Source of the DNA: Strigamia acuminata
Taxonomy: Eukaryota; Arthropoda; Chilopoda; Geophilomorpha; Linotaeniidae
Direction of reading: 5' to 3'
Assembly: GCA_949358305.1 (NCBI GenBank)
Contig: OX442323.1
Location: 4,402,001-4,466,000 of the forward strand
DNA length: 64,000 nt
Made by a program: the position numbers and the translations under genes. The notes beneath the pieces are model-generated. The model was not told the origin of the DNA and ran no database searches. It was given only the letters and a program-made list of their open reading frames with translations. Shown one piece after another: positions 1 through 9,502 of the stretch; the stretch's first letter is position 1, and each line of letters starts with the position of its first letter.

Positions 1-449
1 AAAGAACGTCACGCTAAAGCTTCACCCCCCTACCCCCTATTTCACAGTCACGGTTTATTATCATTAAGTCTTTGTGGTTTGCATAGGTTTACATGTACAT
101 GTGTGCAAGCAAGCAAAGTTTACGGAACAATGAAAATTATGTAAAAAAATATGCATGATTAAAAATATAACTAGACATTTATTTATCCACAAATACAGAA
201 TCTAACAATTTTCCCAAATATTTTGCAGACATGTGTCTAAATTAATTATATTACTTGGTGGACCATTATCAACGCTACTGTCTTAAACAGGAACATTCTG
301 CAACCACCCAACATGTCTTCAAGTTGTGCCTGAAAGATCTTTGCTTGTGACATAACATTTCCAAGAACCCCCCCCCTCCCCCTATGTCACGAGTTTGGCT
401 TACCCCTCCCTCCCCTCTAAGACCGTGACGTTCTTTATGGATGGCCCCT
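1..449. mobile_element. Truncated PIF/Harbinger-like MITE
   Basis: The window opens with AAAGAACGTCACG, and its exact reverse complement CGTGACGTTCTTT ends near 437 followed by ATGGATGGCCCC. The interior has C-rich stretches, as in the complete relative at 34047-34359, whose ends read GGGGCCGTCCATAAA. The outer left end lies before base 1. Assignment to PIF/Harbinger rests on the TTA duplication of the relative. Confidence 0.6.
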
Positions 450-877
450 TGTTGCAAGCAGGACCATCCGGAGAGAGAGACAGGTTTAAGTCAACAATCA
501 TCTCTAATTTGACTCCTTACTTAATAAACCTAATAAATCAATGGAACAATGCAATTACTTAACTAACTCAGTTTGAGTTAGGATCCTAACTTAATAAATA
601 AGTCAACCATAAAGTAAGACAATTAAACATAAATATAGAATTAAGTTTTTAGAATTAAGCAGTCTCCCAAAGCCTATTAGCTAGTGGGCTTGGTCAAACT
701 GTCTCAGTAACCGGCTTGATGTCAAAACCTCAAGTGTTTTTTTTATTCTCTCCGAGTTTCATGCGTTACCTTCTATTACCCCCTTTTGCTCACACAAGTA
801 GTTGATTAATCTGATACTATCATCCACATCATCTGCTGCACTCGCCCTCTACTGGAAAACCCGATTTAGCCGAATCT

Positions 878-1067
878 TGGACAAAGCCTTCCGAATAACA
901 ACGCCGAATCCAAAAAAGAACTTACGCTTTATTCCATGCATGAATACGGCATCGTCAATGCAAACATAAGAGAATGATACAAAACAATGCATAGTTACGG
1001 GTGAAGCAAAAACCCGAATCAAGTTTTTTTTCTAGATTCGGCATTCTTATTCGGAAGGCTTTGTCCA
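878..1067. mobile_element. 190 bp MITE
   Basis: Terminal inverted repeats of about 33 bp: left TGGACAAAGCCTTCCGAATA and right its near-perfect complement ending CTTTGTCCA, with two mismatches. No clear target duplication is visible. It sits 26 bases from the next MITE. Confidence 0.65.
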
Positions 1068-1093
1068 CGATATACCATAAAATTCCGATTCTA

Positions 1094-1513
1094 TACTCTG
1101 GCTCACCGTTAGAAGCACACCAGTTCCTATTGGCCGAGCCTATTCACTAGTGTAGGGCTACATAAAAGTAGGCTAAAATACAAACGCTTGAGTTACGGAA
1201 AGCCATTTTGTGTCCAGACTAAACAATCAATCATAATATTCAAAAACCGCTTGACTTAGCAACCAATCAACTTAACGAACTGAACAATCATGTATTTTGA
1301 AAAAGTAACAGCATAAAAGATTGCTTCCAGACTTTTTAAAACATTATATTATTAAATATAAGTAAATTTACATTATTTCAAACACCTAAAATAATCAAAC
1401 TAATTAAAATCACAACAAACCTACTTTTCCTGGTGGAAATATACAGGCAACAGTTAGGAGTAAACAGGCTCGGCCAATAGGAACTGGTGTGCTTCTAACG
1501 GTGAGCCAAAGTA
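1094..1513. mobile_element. TA-flanked MITE, family B (TACTCTGGCTC)
   Basis: 420 bp element with TIRs of about 50 bp beginning TACTCTGGCTCACCGTTAGA, matched at the other end, and flanked by TA on both sides. Relatives with the same first eight bases and a similar subterminal CCTATTGGCCGAGCC block occur at 37062, 40391 and 40659. No coding capacity. Confidence 0.75.
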
Positions 1514-1515
1514 TA

Positions 1516-3455
1516 GGACGCACTTTTTATATAATATAATAATAATAATGTAATACCGGCAGTCACCCACAATCAGCCGCTAATCAGTAAAGTATAACAA
1601 CCCACCCAACTGCATACTTATGAAATTAAAACAAAATTTGACAGAAATAATAATTAATGAAAGCAACAATAATTCATAATTCGTAATTCATAAGTGAAAA
1701 AATGAATAAATATAGATAACGAATGATATCTATGATGAAGCAAGGTACTAGGTGAGATGAATAAATTTACTCATACACCTACAACTACAAATTTCACCTG
1801 ACTGCCGCACCCCCTGAGAAAAAACACTAGTTTAAAAATAAAAACAAATAAATCTGCCACTATTTTTTTAACAAAATAAATCAATTAGTGAAACAAAAAA
1901 TATTTTCCCTCCCTTTCTTAAGCCTAAGCATGCATCAAGCCCTGAAAAACATTTCCAATTAACAAATCATCAAGCGACTGCATCCATCCCTTTTCCCTCG
2001 AACAAAACTAGCAAGCTATATGCTTGTCTTCAAGACTAATTGCAAATTAAACGAGCATTAATCTGTGAAGCAAAAACCTTGTGCTCCCCATTACACAATT
2101 TTAATGCCTTTTGAATCAAAATAATCCCCAGACATAAAATTACCATTAACTCCTGTCAATGCCAGATAAAGTGTACAAACTTATCTGCACAAGATAGCAA
2201 CTTGTTAGTACAAGCATAACAGCCATAAAATAAATTCCCAATTTTCCGTCATGCACACCTGCATGCCTCCTCCTGCATACTGACCAAAACATTGCCCAAT
2301 GGAGAAATTCAGCGCTAGATGTGCGCGCAGTTTTGATAAAATGGCTCGCAAATAGCTGTGGGAAAAAGGGGAAGCGAATCAAGTGGGTGAGGTCATAAAA
2401 GCCATCCTATCTTTTCAAAAGCAATGGTCTCTTTAATGTGAATATTAGTGCTCCATTCGCATCGATAATGCGTGTGTTGGGATGCAACGGGGTTTTGGTG
2501 GTGGGTTTTATAAATCGAAGCAGTTGCTGCTTTATTTGCACATTACCAATTGATAAGGTTTTGTGCGAGAGGAGAATCTGTTTGTGAAGCTAATGGAAAT
2601 GCCATCAATTGCGAATGCAGGCGATTGTAAAAGTCGTAGCCATTTTAATATGCTACTGGATAATGCAACTCTGGCAAAGCTATAAATTTATTTTTCATAC
2701 CGTACCTTGAAATTCATAAATTTCTCCATGGTCAGGCGGGAAATTATTGCTAATTGAAAGCAATTACCCACATCTGGCACGCCATTCTGTTTTCTAACAA
2801 CCAGTTTCTCTCTTCTCTCTCTCTCTCTCTGCAACGATTTTCGACGATTAATTTAATTGACGGCATAAAAATTTGTTACCGGAGCGAACTGTTTCGATCA
2901 ATCCTTTTGGCTCGTTCTATCGAACTCCATAAAATTCTCAAACTAAATTATACGCAGTACCAAAAAATAAAAAAATTACAATTTTTTTTTTTGTGTAAAA
3001 CTCGTGGAAGAACTTGAGCCATTACGACTGATTAGGTGCATTCAATCACGAACCAAAGATGTCGTGGGCATGTATCCACATGTTCAGAGCGTTTTGCCAC
3101 CAATGGCGCCCTGATGAGTTGGCCACGCGATTACTTTTCACGCGATGACTTGTTCGTGCGATTACTTAGCAGCGATGAATAGTCGTGTGATGAGAAATCG
3201 GGCGATGAATAGTCGTGGATTCATCCAGGTTGTTTCAGAATTCATGTTACACAGAAATAGGGGATATAGAGAGAGATCAGAAGATCACGTTTCCACTAAT
3301 CAAAAATTCCAAAAAGATTTTCCCACTTAGTTACAGCCCCAAAAACAATGGAAGATATCAAATATCGCGCGTCACGCATACATCAGTCACCCGGTAATTG
3401 TTGCTAAGCCCGGTGGGACTTATCGATTTTGTAGTTATAATTTGGCCGAAAAAAG
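1516..3455. other. AT-rich 3' flank of CPPED1
   Basis: No gene or element identified. It contains a short CT microsatellite (about 2807-2830) and a partial duplication of GCGATGAATAGTCGTG (3173-3216). The short ORFs here look like chance. Confidence 0.5.
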
Positions 3456-3477
3456 AGTTATCAACAATTCGGTTCGT

Positions 3478-3483
3478 TTTATT
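3478..3483 (-). terminator. Probable CPPED1 polyadenylation signal
   Basis: AATAAA on the minus strand (TTTATT on plus), 17 bases past the CPPED1 stop codon. A second AATAAA overlaps the stop codon itself (3499-3504). Either would give a very short 3' UTR. The position is seen; its use is inferred. Confidence 0.5.
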
Positions 3484-3499
3484 TCATTCCGCGTACAAT

Positions 3500-3702
3500 T
3501 TATTCGAAATTTATTTCTTTCGGTACTTGATCCAAGGAGTAGTATTGATGCTTGATACACTTATCTAACACTCGAACCACCCTAAATCCGTGTTCGTCTG
3601 ACCCTAATTGAGCTCCAATGGCCGATGTCACAACCACTTCCAAATCGCCATCTGTTCCGCCTCCATTCCTGTGATAATGACCACAAAAAACTATCTTCAC
3701 TC
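3500..3702 (-). CDS. CPPED1: CPPED1 terminal coding exon with GHYH motif
   Basis: Last coding exon, 203 nt including the TAA at 3500-3502, entered in phase 1 through a TTTCTTCTACAG acceptor. It encodes VKIVFCGHYHRNGGGT, the GHxH metal-binding block, then VVVTSAIGAQLG and the family-typical C-terminus ending HQYYSLDQVPKEINFE. This exon is 30.8 kb from the preceding one. That intron contains the nested BEL and Gypsy retrotransposons, so correct transcription of CPPED1 must cross about 19 kb of inserted retroelement DNA. The four exons together give about 278 residues. Confidence 0.94.
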
Positions 3703-3870
3703 CTGTAGAAGAAAGAAAATTAATTACGTTATTTTATATCTTCATAGAGACTGGTCTGATAAAAGATGTACATGAGTTTGAATGCCACTGCTTAACTATT
3801 GCCTTTACGTGGCCACATCTGTTGAAAATATCAGTCTGGTGCCATAATTATCTGATAATGGCCAGACCAT

Positions 3871-4370
3871 ATTAGAGAGTTCGCGGGATGCATTTTTCCC
3901 TTATTTTTCTCTACGTTACACTATTTTAGTGCCATATCATAAGGGAAAAATTTTTAGTGTATCGTTTTCAACACTAAATTAAAATATAGCGCAGCCAATC
4001 AGAATTGAGAACACTATATTGTTAGATCCGCCCATTGCAAATGGCGATTATTTTGTTGTCACGATCAAACACATCACAGTCATAGGTACGTAGATTGAAT
4101 GATAAGTGAGGCCCAAAATTGAATTTTAGGCCCAAAACCATACTTTATAGGCATAATAATGGAATTTTATGCAGAAATTTGCACATTTACGCCCCCAAAT
4201 TGAATTTTTAGGCCCAAAATTACTAACTGTCAGGAGTTGGCTGAAATAGTGTAGTGATAAGGGAAAATTGCAGACCGCAAAAACTTAATTTATCATTTTT
4301 TCCTTACACTATTTTTATACCGTATAATCTTTAACTGTAAGGAAAAAATGCATCCCGCAAACTCTCTAAT
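3871..4370. mobile_element. MITE family A, copy 1
   Basis: 500 bp element bounded by inverted repeats of about 30 bp starting ATTAGAGAGTTCGCGGGATG. A relative with GAGAGTTTGCGG ends and the same TTTTCCCTTA subterminal block lies at 32276-32715. No ORF. Confidence 0.7.
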
Positions 4371-4480
4371 AAGAGATTGGTTCTGTATTTTTATTTTAAT
4401 CCCCTTGACTCTATTCTTGAACCACTTTTTGAAATCTGGCTTCTCGATCTAATAAACTTTTGATTTTAAACAACAAATAA

Positions 4481-4741
4481 AATACACGTTTTACTGGTAT
4501 ACCACAACCGTCCGATATATTGGCCGATACAGTTATTGCCCCCACAAACCGCCAAGAGTACACGAATGGTATTCCCACCCAAAATGTACAGTGCTGTCAG
4601 TGCACTTGCACATTGGTAGTACCATCCAACCACAAACTTTTAACTGCCACTACTTGGCAAACAGTTTGTGGTCACACAAGGATTACTCAGAATGATGTGT
4701 GCAGAGGATTGAATCCTGGTGGTCACGTGATCATTAATTAA
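4481..4741 (+). other. Unassigned Cys-containing open frame
   Basis: Open frame of about 86 codons ending TAA at 4739-4741, with no ATG near its beginning. It encodes VQCCQCTCTLVV and later VCGHTRITQ, a spacing that could suggest a metal-binding loop, and its base composition is less AT-skewed than the flanks. I do not recognise it. It could be a decayed exon or chance. Confidence 0.15.
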
Positions 4742-5693
4742 GCTTTTATATCCCCTATTGCACCTGTTTCCACAGCTTTACAAGCAGCCATATCCATCAC
4801 TTCCAAACATGATAAGCTAACACTAAAATGCACTTTTAAACTTTCAATTTTACAACCCTTTAAATCTGCAATCTAAGCCCCATCTCCCGCCCTAAATCCC
4901 TCATCATAAGTTGCACATGTAAATGAAAAATAATAGGAGCGAGATTGCTCCTCCAAGTGGGCCAAAGTAATAATATTTTTTTTACAACAACCCACACTCA
5001 AGGGTTCCAGAACTTCAAAGCACTTGGTCAATTTAGTTTTACGTGTTTGATTCGCTCGCAAGCCATGAAAAATCTCCCCGGTTGGCGCAACCTCAGCGCA
5101 GCAATCCTTGAGGGAATGTTTCTGTTAAGACAAATTGCTAATTGCTTCGCCTATTGATCATGTCATAAGCAAAGGCCTTAATTTGAAAACATCAGCAGCC
5201 AAAGCCCGGAGCAGAAGGCGAAGATTAAAGAGGGTTTTCATGGCGACATTGTGAGTGGCGCAATCCCTATGCGAAGTGAAAAGCGTGTCTTGTGGGAGTT
5301 TAAAAGCTTTCCTGTCTCGGTCAGTGTGCTAACACAATCAGATTTATCTCTGCTGGCAACAAAACTCACAAGTGTATAGAGTAGTATCTTAGCAGTGTTG
5401 TTGGGAGATAATTAAAAGGGGTTATCTTGCTTTCTATGGCTGAATAAGCCTCATTAACTGCATCATAGGTTCCTGTGTTATTGGACACTTTTCATATTTG
5501 AAAACCACTTCATGGAGAGAGATTAGTGAGTTAATACAAAGCAACTTCCTAGTCTTGATGAGTGCTGTCTCTTGAGATGGAGAGATAGGTTATCTCAATT
5601 GTATGGATTTGAAGCAGGCAGCTAATTAATTACAAATCTTGTACTTATTAATTGTAAAGGGTTAAGTAATTGTGTACTTATTTAAACCGATAT

Positions 5694-5750
5694 CACCGGA
5701 TGGCCCGAATAAAAGTCGTCCGACGATATAAGGAGTCTCAAAGAATGTAG
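5694..5750. repeat. Possible repeat related to 49793-49850
   Basis: ACCGGATGGCCCGAATAAAA resembles ACCGGGCGGCCCAAATAAAA at 49793, each followed by a loosely similar tail. A weak two-copy relationship seen by eye. Confidence 0.3.
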
Positions 5751-6071
5751 GTTGTACACTGTTCGATTCAAAACGATGTACATTAATCATCAGTTGTGGG
5801 CAGTGTTGTTTAATTAACGTTTTCGGTGCAGTTTTTTCCGGTCATTCGTTTGGTGTTTAGGTTTTGACGATCCTAGATTTTGTTCTCGAGATGTTTGCGA
5901 TTTTAATCAATTTTTGTCCCAATTCGCCAAGTTTGATTGCAGTTGTCATTCCTGAATTTCAGATTTTGTGGTACTTTTGGGAATTTCTTCAGCGGTACCA
6001 GTATAGGTACACAGTACTTTTTAAAAGTACCGCATTTCGTAGTAGTGGTACCATACCACTTTACTTTAGGT

Positions 6072-6261
6072 AAAATCTCACAAAATCTAGCAAAATTTCA
6101 CAAAATCTAGCAAAATCTCACAAAATCTATCAAAATCTCACAAAATCTAGCAAAATCTCACAAAATCTATCAAAATTTCACAAAATCTAGCAAAATCTCA
6201 CAAAATCTATCAAAATTTCAAAAAATCTATCAAAATCTCACAAAATCTATCAAAATCTCAC
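6072..6261. repeat. 20 bp tandem repeat, about 9.5 copies
   Basis: Unit AAAATCTCACAAAATCTAGC, with alternate copies ending TATC and occasional TTTCAC variants. The unit is itself two similar 10-mers (AAAATCT plus a three-base variable part). Simple satellite-like array in the intron. Confidence 0.9.
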
Positions 6262-6940
6262 TTACTGCTTCAACATTAAATGCAACTATTGAACTAACGA
6301 GTGAACACACTTATTTCACTACCAAAACAGACCAAACAATTTGTTAACTTTAGGAAATCTTCAAAATGACAGAGCTACACCTCAACCACGGAAATGTATT
6401 TTTTTTACACATTTTCCAATATTATTTGTGTTTCTATACACCTTACTGTAATCTTTTTTTCACATTTTTTTGGTGACCATCCGGCGGAAACGTCTAGAAA
6501 ACAATATTTTCAAGAAATAATTCTCAAAAAAATGTGTTGCTTTATTCTTCATTCTTGCCACTGTCACGTCATTTTCTTGTCCTGACAGTTGATTGTCCAC
6601 TTCATCCCCCTCCCACCCTTGTGGTCATTCCCTCCAAATACCTTCCTTTTTGCCCAATCTTGCTTTTTTTCTTGATAATTATAGTCTTCACCCAATCTGT
6701 TTAACGTTTTCCCTTCCCTTAATTGAGCAAACAAAGAGACATTTGATAGGTAGGAGGCTACCATGTGGCATCTAGGGCAAGGTAAGATGGACAGTACATT
6801 GGCAGAACAAAAAAATAAAACAATCATGAAGAGAAGAGAGTAAACCAGCACAATGACAGTAATGGTAGAAAAATAGACTTTGTTGCCGAGTTGATTTTCA
6901 ATAAGAAATGTTGCTTTTGAAACCTGTTAATACTTCAATA

Positions 6941-7120
6941 CAGTCGAACCTCGTTATAACGAATTTAACTACACATAGTGGACAAGCCGTAAATAACATC
7001 GTTTATTTGTTATTCATACAATTAATATTTTACGTCATATCTTCGTAAAATTCACAATTTTTCGTTATAACGAACCGATTTTTCGGGTCCTTTGCGTTTC
7101 GCTATAACGAGGCTCGAATG
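6941..7120. mobile_element. pogo/Tigger-like MITE, copy C1
   Basis: Ends are CAGTCGAACCTCGTTATAAC and the complement CGCTATAACGAGGCTCGAATG, preceded by TA. This terminus is typical of pogo/Tigger non-autonomous elements. Related copies are at 46167-46333 and 55604-55767. Confidence 0.75.
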
Positions 7121-7695
7121 CGATGTTGATGGATAACCAATCATTTGTTTCTTTTAAATCTATTTTATTTTGGAAGTTAGAAATGCCCAAATCAAATCTT
7201 TCAAATTAATGAGATTGATTTCTTAAATTTTATTCGTTCAGCAAATGAATGAATACAATTTAAGAAATTAGTTTCAATGATAAGAGGAGATAAAAGAAAT
7301 ATAAAAAAAAGAGAGTAAGAGTTGGAATCATCCTCTTATTGGTTGCCCAGTTTAATTAAGTGATAAGAAACTAATGCTGGCCTTTTCATAGACATAATAA
7401 CAAGATTAAATACATCTCATTTCTCGATGACAGCACTTACTTCAAACGTTATTAATGTTGTCATTAGAAATGCAATCTTTAGATGATTATTAGTGGGATA
7501 AAAATAGTTTTAAACCACCATTCAAAATGCAATTTCCGCCCATTAATTAAGAAAATGAAAGAAAATTCATCTTTGGAAAATAAATAGAAAATCAATTTAT
7601 AATTGAAAAAAAAAAGTTGGATTTCTAGTTTTTTAAAAAAATTATTGAAATTTTGAAATTTTCAAAACAACACACCTATCAAAACCAGGTTGTAT

Positions 7696-8009
7696 TCGAA
7701 TACAACATCATGGTCTTATATTCATCCAATATCAAGTAAGTTTGTCAAAAAAGTAAAATTCTTATTTACTCCATAAATTTGTATTTATTATTCTGATTAA
7801 AAAAACAAACAAGATATATAAATTAACAAAAAAATGTGTTATGTTTAATATGTTTAATTAACCTTATCCAGTGCATGTTTTGGATGCGCATACTGTACAT
7901 TTTAAATATTTTTATAGAAATTTGAATATAACACCATGGTGTTGTATTCAAAAACAATAAAAAACCTGAATATACCACCATGGGGATATATTCAAATATA
8001 ACACCATGG
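7696..8009. mobile_element. Left part of a MITE split by the BEL insertion
   Basis: Sequence rich in palindromic GAATATAACACCATGGTGTT-type motifs, related to the complete family G element at 46936-47490. It resumes after the BEL element at 27235 and ends with GGTGGAAGACGG then TA at 27350. The outer left end is not sharply defined. Confidence 0.6.
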
Positions 8010-8539
8010 TTTACGAATTGTAAATGAACTTCACGATGGGTGATGAATTGTAAAACAGCAAAAGCGACGGTCGAAATAAAACTTAACAACTTTTAATTTT
8101 ACTTGAGTTGAAAAATGACATTCTTTTTCACAAGTGACGCGTGGTCAGCGAGTTGAGGGTGGAATGTGTGGTGCATAGAAAAAACGGGGTCTACATCCGG
8201 TCAACAAGGGCCGAAAGATACCCAATTTACATAAAAGAGGGCTCTCGAAAAGACCCTCGAGCGATTTATATAACACAAAAAGAACACAGACAATTTAATG
8301 CAATAACACAACTGAAAAGTCAGCAAAAACCATGATGAAACACAATTAAACACGATAATACACAATAAGGCACAATGAATGAAAAAGAACACAAAACACA
8401 AAACAAAACACAAAACACTTAATTGTAATAAACACAAATCAATCACTAAATTCAATCGATAATTAAACTAAGACAAAATTACTAAAATCAAATACATGAA
8501 TAAACATTAAAAACAAATTAAATCAGTCTAGATTTTACA
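8010..8539 (-). repeat. BEL 3' LTR
   Basis: On the minus strand it begins TGTAAAATCTAGACTG and ends CAATTCGTAAA. It appears identical to the 5' LTR. A TATATAAA box on the minus strand sits at 8265-8272. Confidence 0.95.
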
Positions 8540-8588
8540 TTGGGGGGGGGGGAATTCAATTAGTCTGAAGCCTCTAAAGAACACAGTC
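8540..8588 (-). pseudogene. Detached 3' tail of BEL gag-pol and pre-LTR spacer
   Basis: On the minus strand this holds the last codons and the TAA stop (8560-8562) of BEL pol, cut off by the Gypsy element. A spacer with a run of 11 C follows up to the 3' LTR. The AGTC at 8585-8588 is the left copy of the Gypsy target duplication. Confidence 0.85.
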
Positions 8589-8771
8589 TGTGGTGACCCA
8601 GTTGGATAAGTGTCCCCCCAGGGCGGATACTTGTCCTATGAGTCACTATGATTAAAGAGTCGTTCCCCCCCGAGTTGGCTCCACCTCCCCATGGCAGGTG
8701 TGTGCCCCGAGGGGGAGGAAGCGGCTGGTGGTCAGCCCCCATTGGTTGATCGCCGGCCCTTCACCCCACTG

Positions 8772-8780
8772 CATAAAAGG
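8772..8780 (+). promoter_or_regulatory. TATA-like box in the Gypsy 5' LTR
   Basis: CATAAAAGG, about 30 bases downstream of an inverted CCAAT (ATTGG). Transcription would start near 8800. Confidence 0.5.
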
Positions 8781-9004
8781 CTGTGTTTCCCGCCTAAAGA
8801 CAGAACTTACACAAACGACACCAAGAACACAGCAACTACCTCACCGTCAGGCCAACTTCAACTACAAGTTAGGATTGATCGAGGATCGCTGAGTAAAGTG
8901 CAAACTGTAACTCTCACGAAGTCACTTGCGAGCTATTCCTGCGAAAGCACGAGAATAGCCCTTGTGAAATCACCCAGAATAATCGCCCAGACGATTATTC
9001 GCCG

Positions 9005-9012
9005 AAGTAAGT
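9005..9012 (+). promoter_or_regulatory. Candidate splice donor in the Gypsy leader
   Basis: GAA|GTAAGT in the transcribed part of the LTR, a near-consensus donor. It could feed a spliced subgenomic RNA for the third gene. Inference only. Confidence 0.35.
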
Positions 9013-9290
9013 GTCCGAGTGCTTTGTAGGGAACCCCAAAGTTCCTAGACGAGGCCTCTGCGACGCTAAACAAACCCTAGACAACAGGCACGGATAGAAG
9101 ACTCGAAAGAGCATTCCACCGCGTCCGTGAAGACGAATCCGTGACGAATTAACGACAACTCGAGACGCCGCCTTTGTTCCGCCGACCACGCGGAATCGAC
9201 GACGCCATCTTGAGAAATCCTTTGTTCGACGCTGACCACGTCGACTCTAGAATTATTACTGAGTGTATTTTAAAGGCATAAAGCCTGGTG

Positions 9291-9296
9291 AATAAA
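9291..9296 (+). terminator. Polyadenylation signal in the Gypsy LTR
   Basis: AATAAA near the LTR end, repeated at 21335-21340 in the 3' LTR where it would act. This implies a long R region if the TATA-like box near 8772 is used. Confidence 0.5.
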
Positions 9297-9410
9297 TTAC
9301 CTGTTTATTTACATACATTTGGTATTCATTTGGGTATTTACATAATTGATCACAGGTAAAGTATTACACGTTAGCGCTATTTAAACCTATACCAAGTAGG
9401 ACGCGACACG

Positions 9411-9428
9411 TGGGGGCCTGTCCGGGAT
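9411..9428 (+). promoter_or_regulatory. Gypsy primer-binding site, tRNA-Pro-like
   Basis: TGGGGGCCTGTCCGGGAT two bases after the 5' LTR. It differs from the common tRNA-Pro primer site (TGGGGGCTCGTCCGGGAT) at two adjacent positions, so it may match a variant host tRNA. Confidence 0.7.
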
Positions 9429-9502
9429 TTAGAAATAAATCTCAAATCTGAACTTGTGATCTCTCAATAAGATAACCCAAATCGTAGAATTACCGAAAGA
9501 AA

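Larger units (their letters stand above)
8589..9408 (+). repeat. Gypsy 5' LTR
   Basis: Starts TGTGGTGACCCAG and ends GGACGCGACA. Contains an inverted CCAAT box (ATTGG near 8740), a TATA-like CATAAAAGG at 8772, and AATAAA at 9291-9296. Appears identical to the 3' copy. Confidence 0.95.

Noticed and set aside
6072-6261. CRISPR-like array
   Set aside because: It is a head-to-tail 20 bp tandem repeat without spacers, in an animal intron.
6564-6851. 95-residue minus-strand ORF
   Set aside because: No recognisable domain and AT-rich flanks; likely chance.
8141-8455. Small ORFs in the BEL LTRs (also at 26836-27150)
   Set aside because: They occur identically in both LTRs, have no coding features and overlap each other on opposite strands.
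8691-9189. Small ORFs in the Gypsy LTRs (also at 20735-21233)
   Set aside because: Duplicated with the LTR, no family resemblance; GC-rich sequence keeps frames open by chance.
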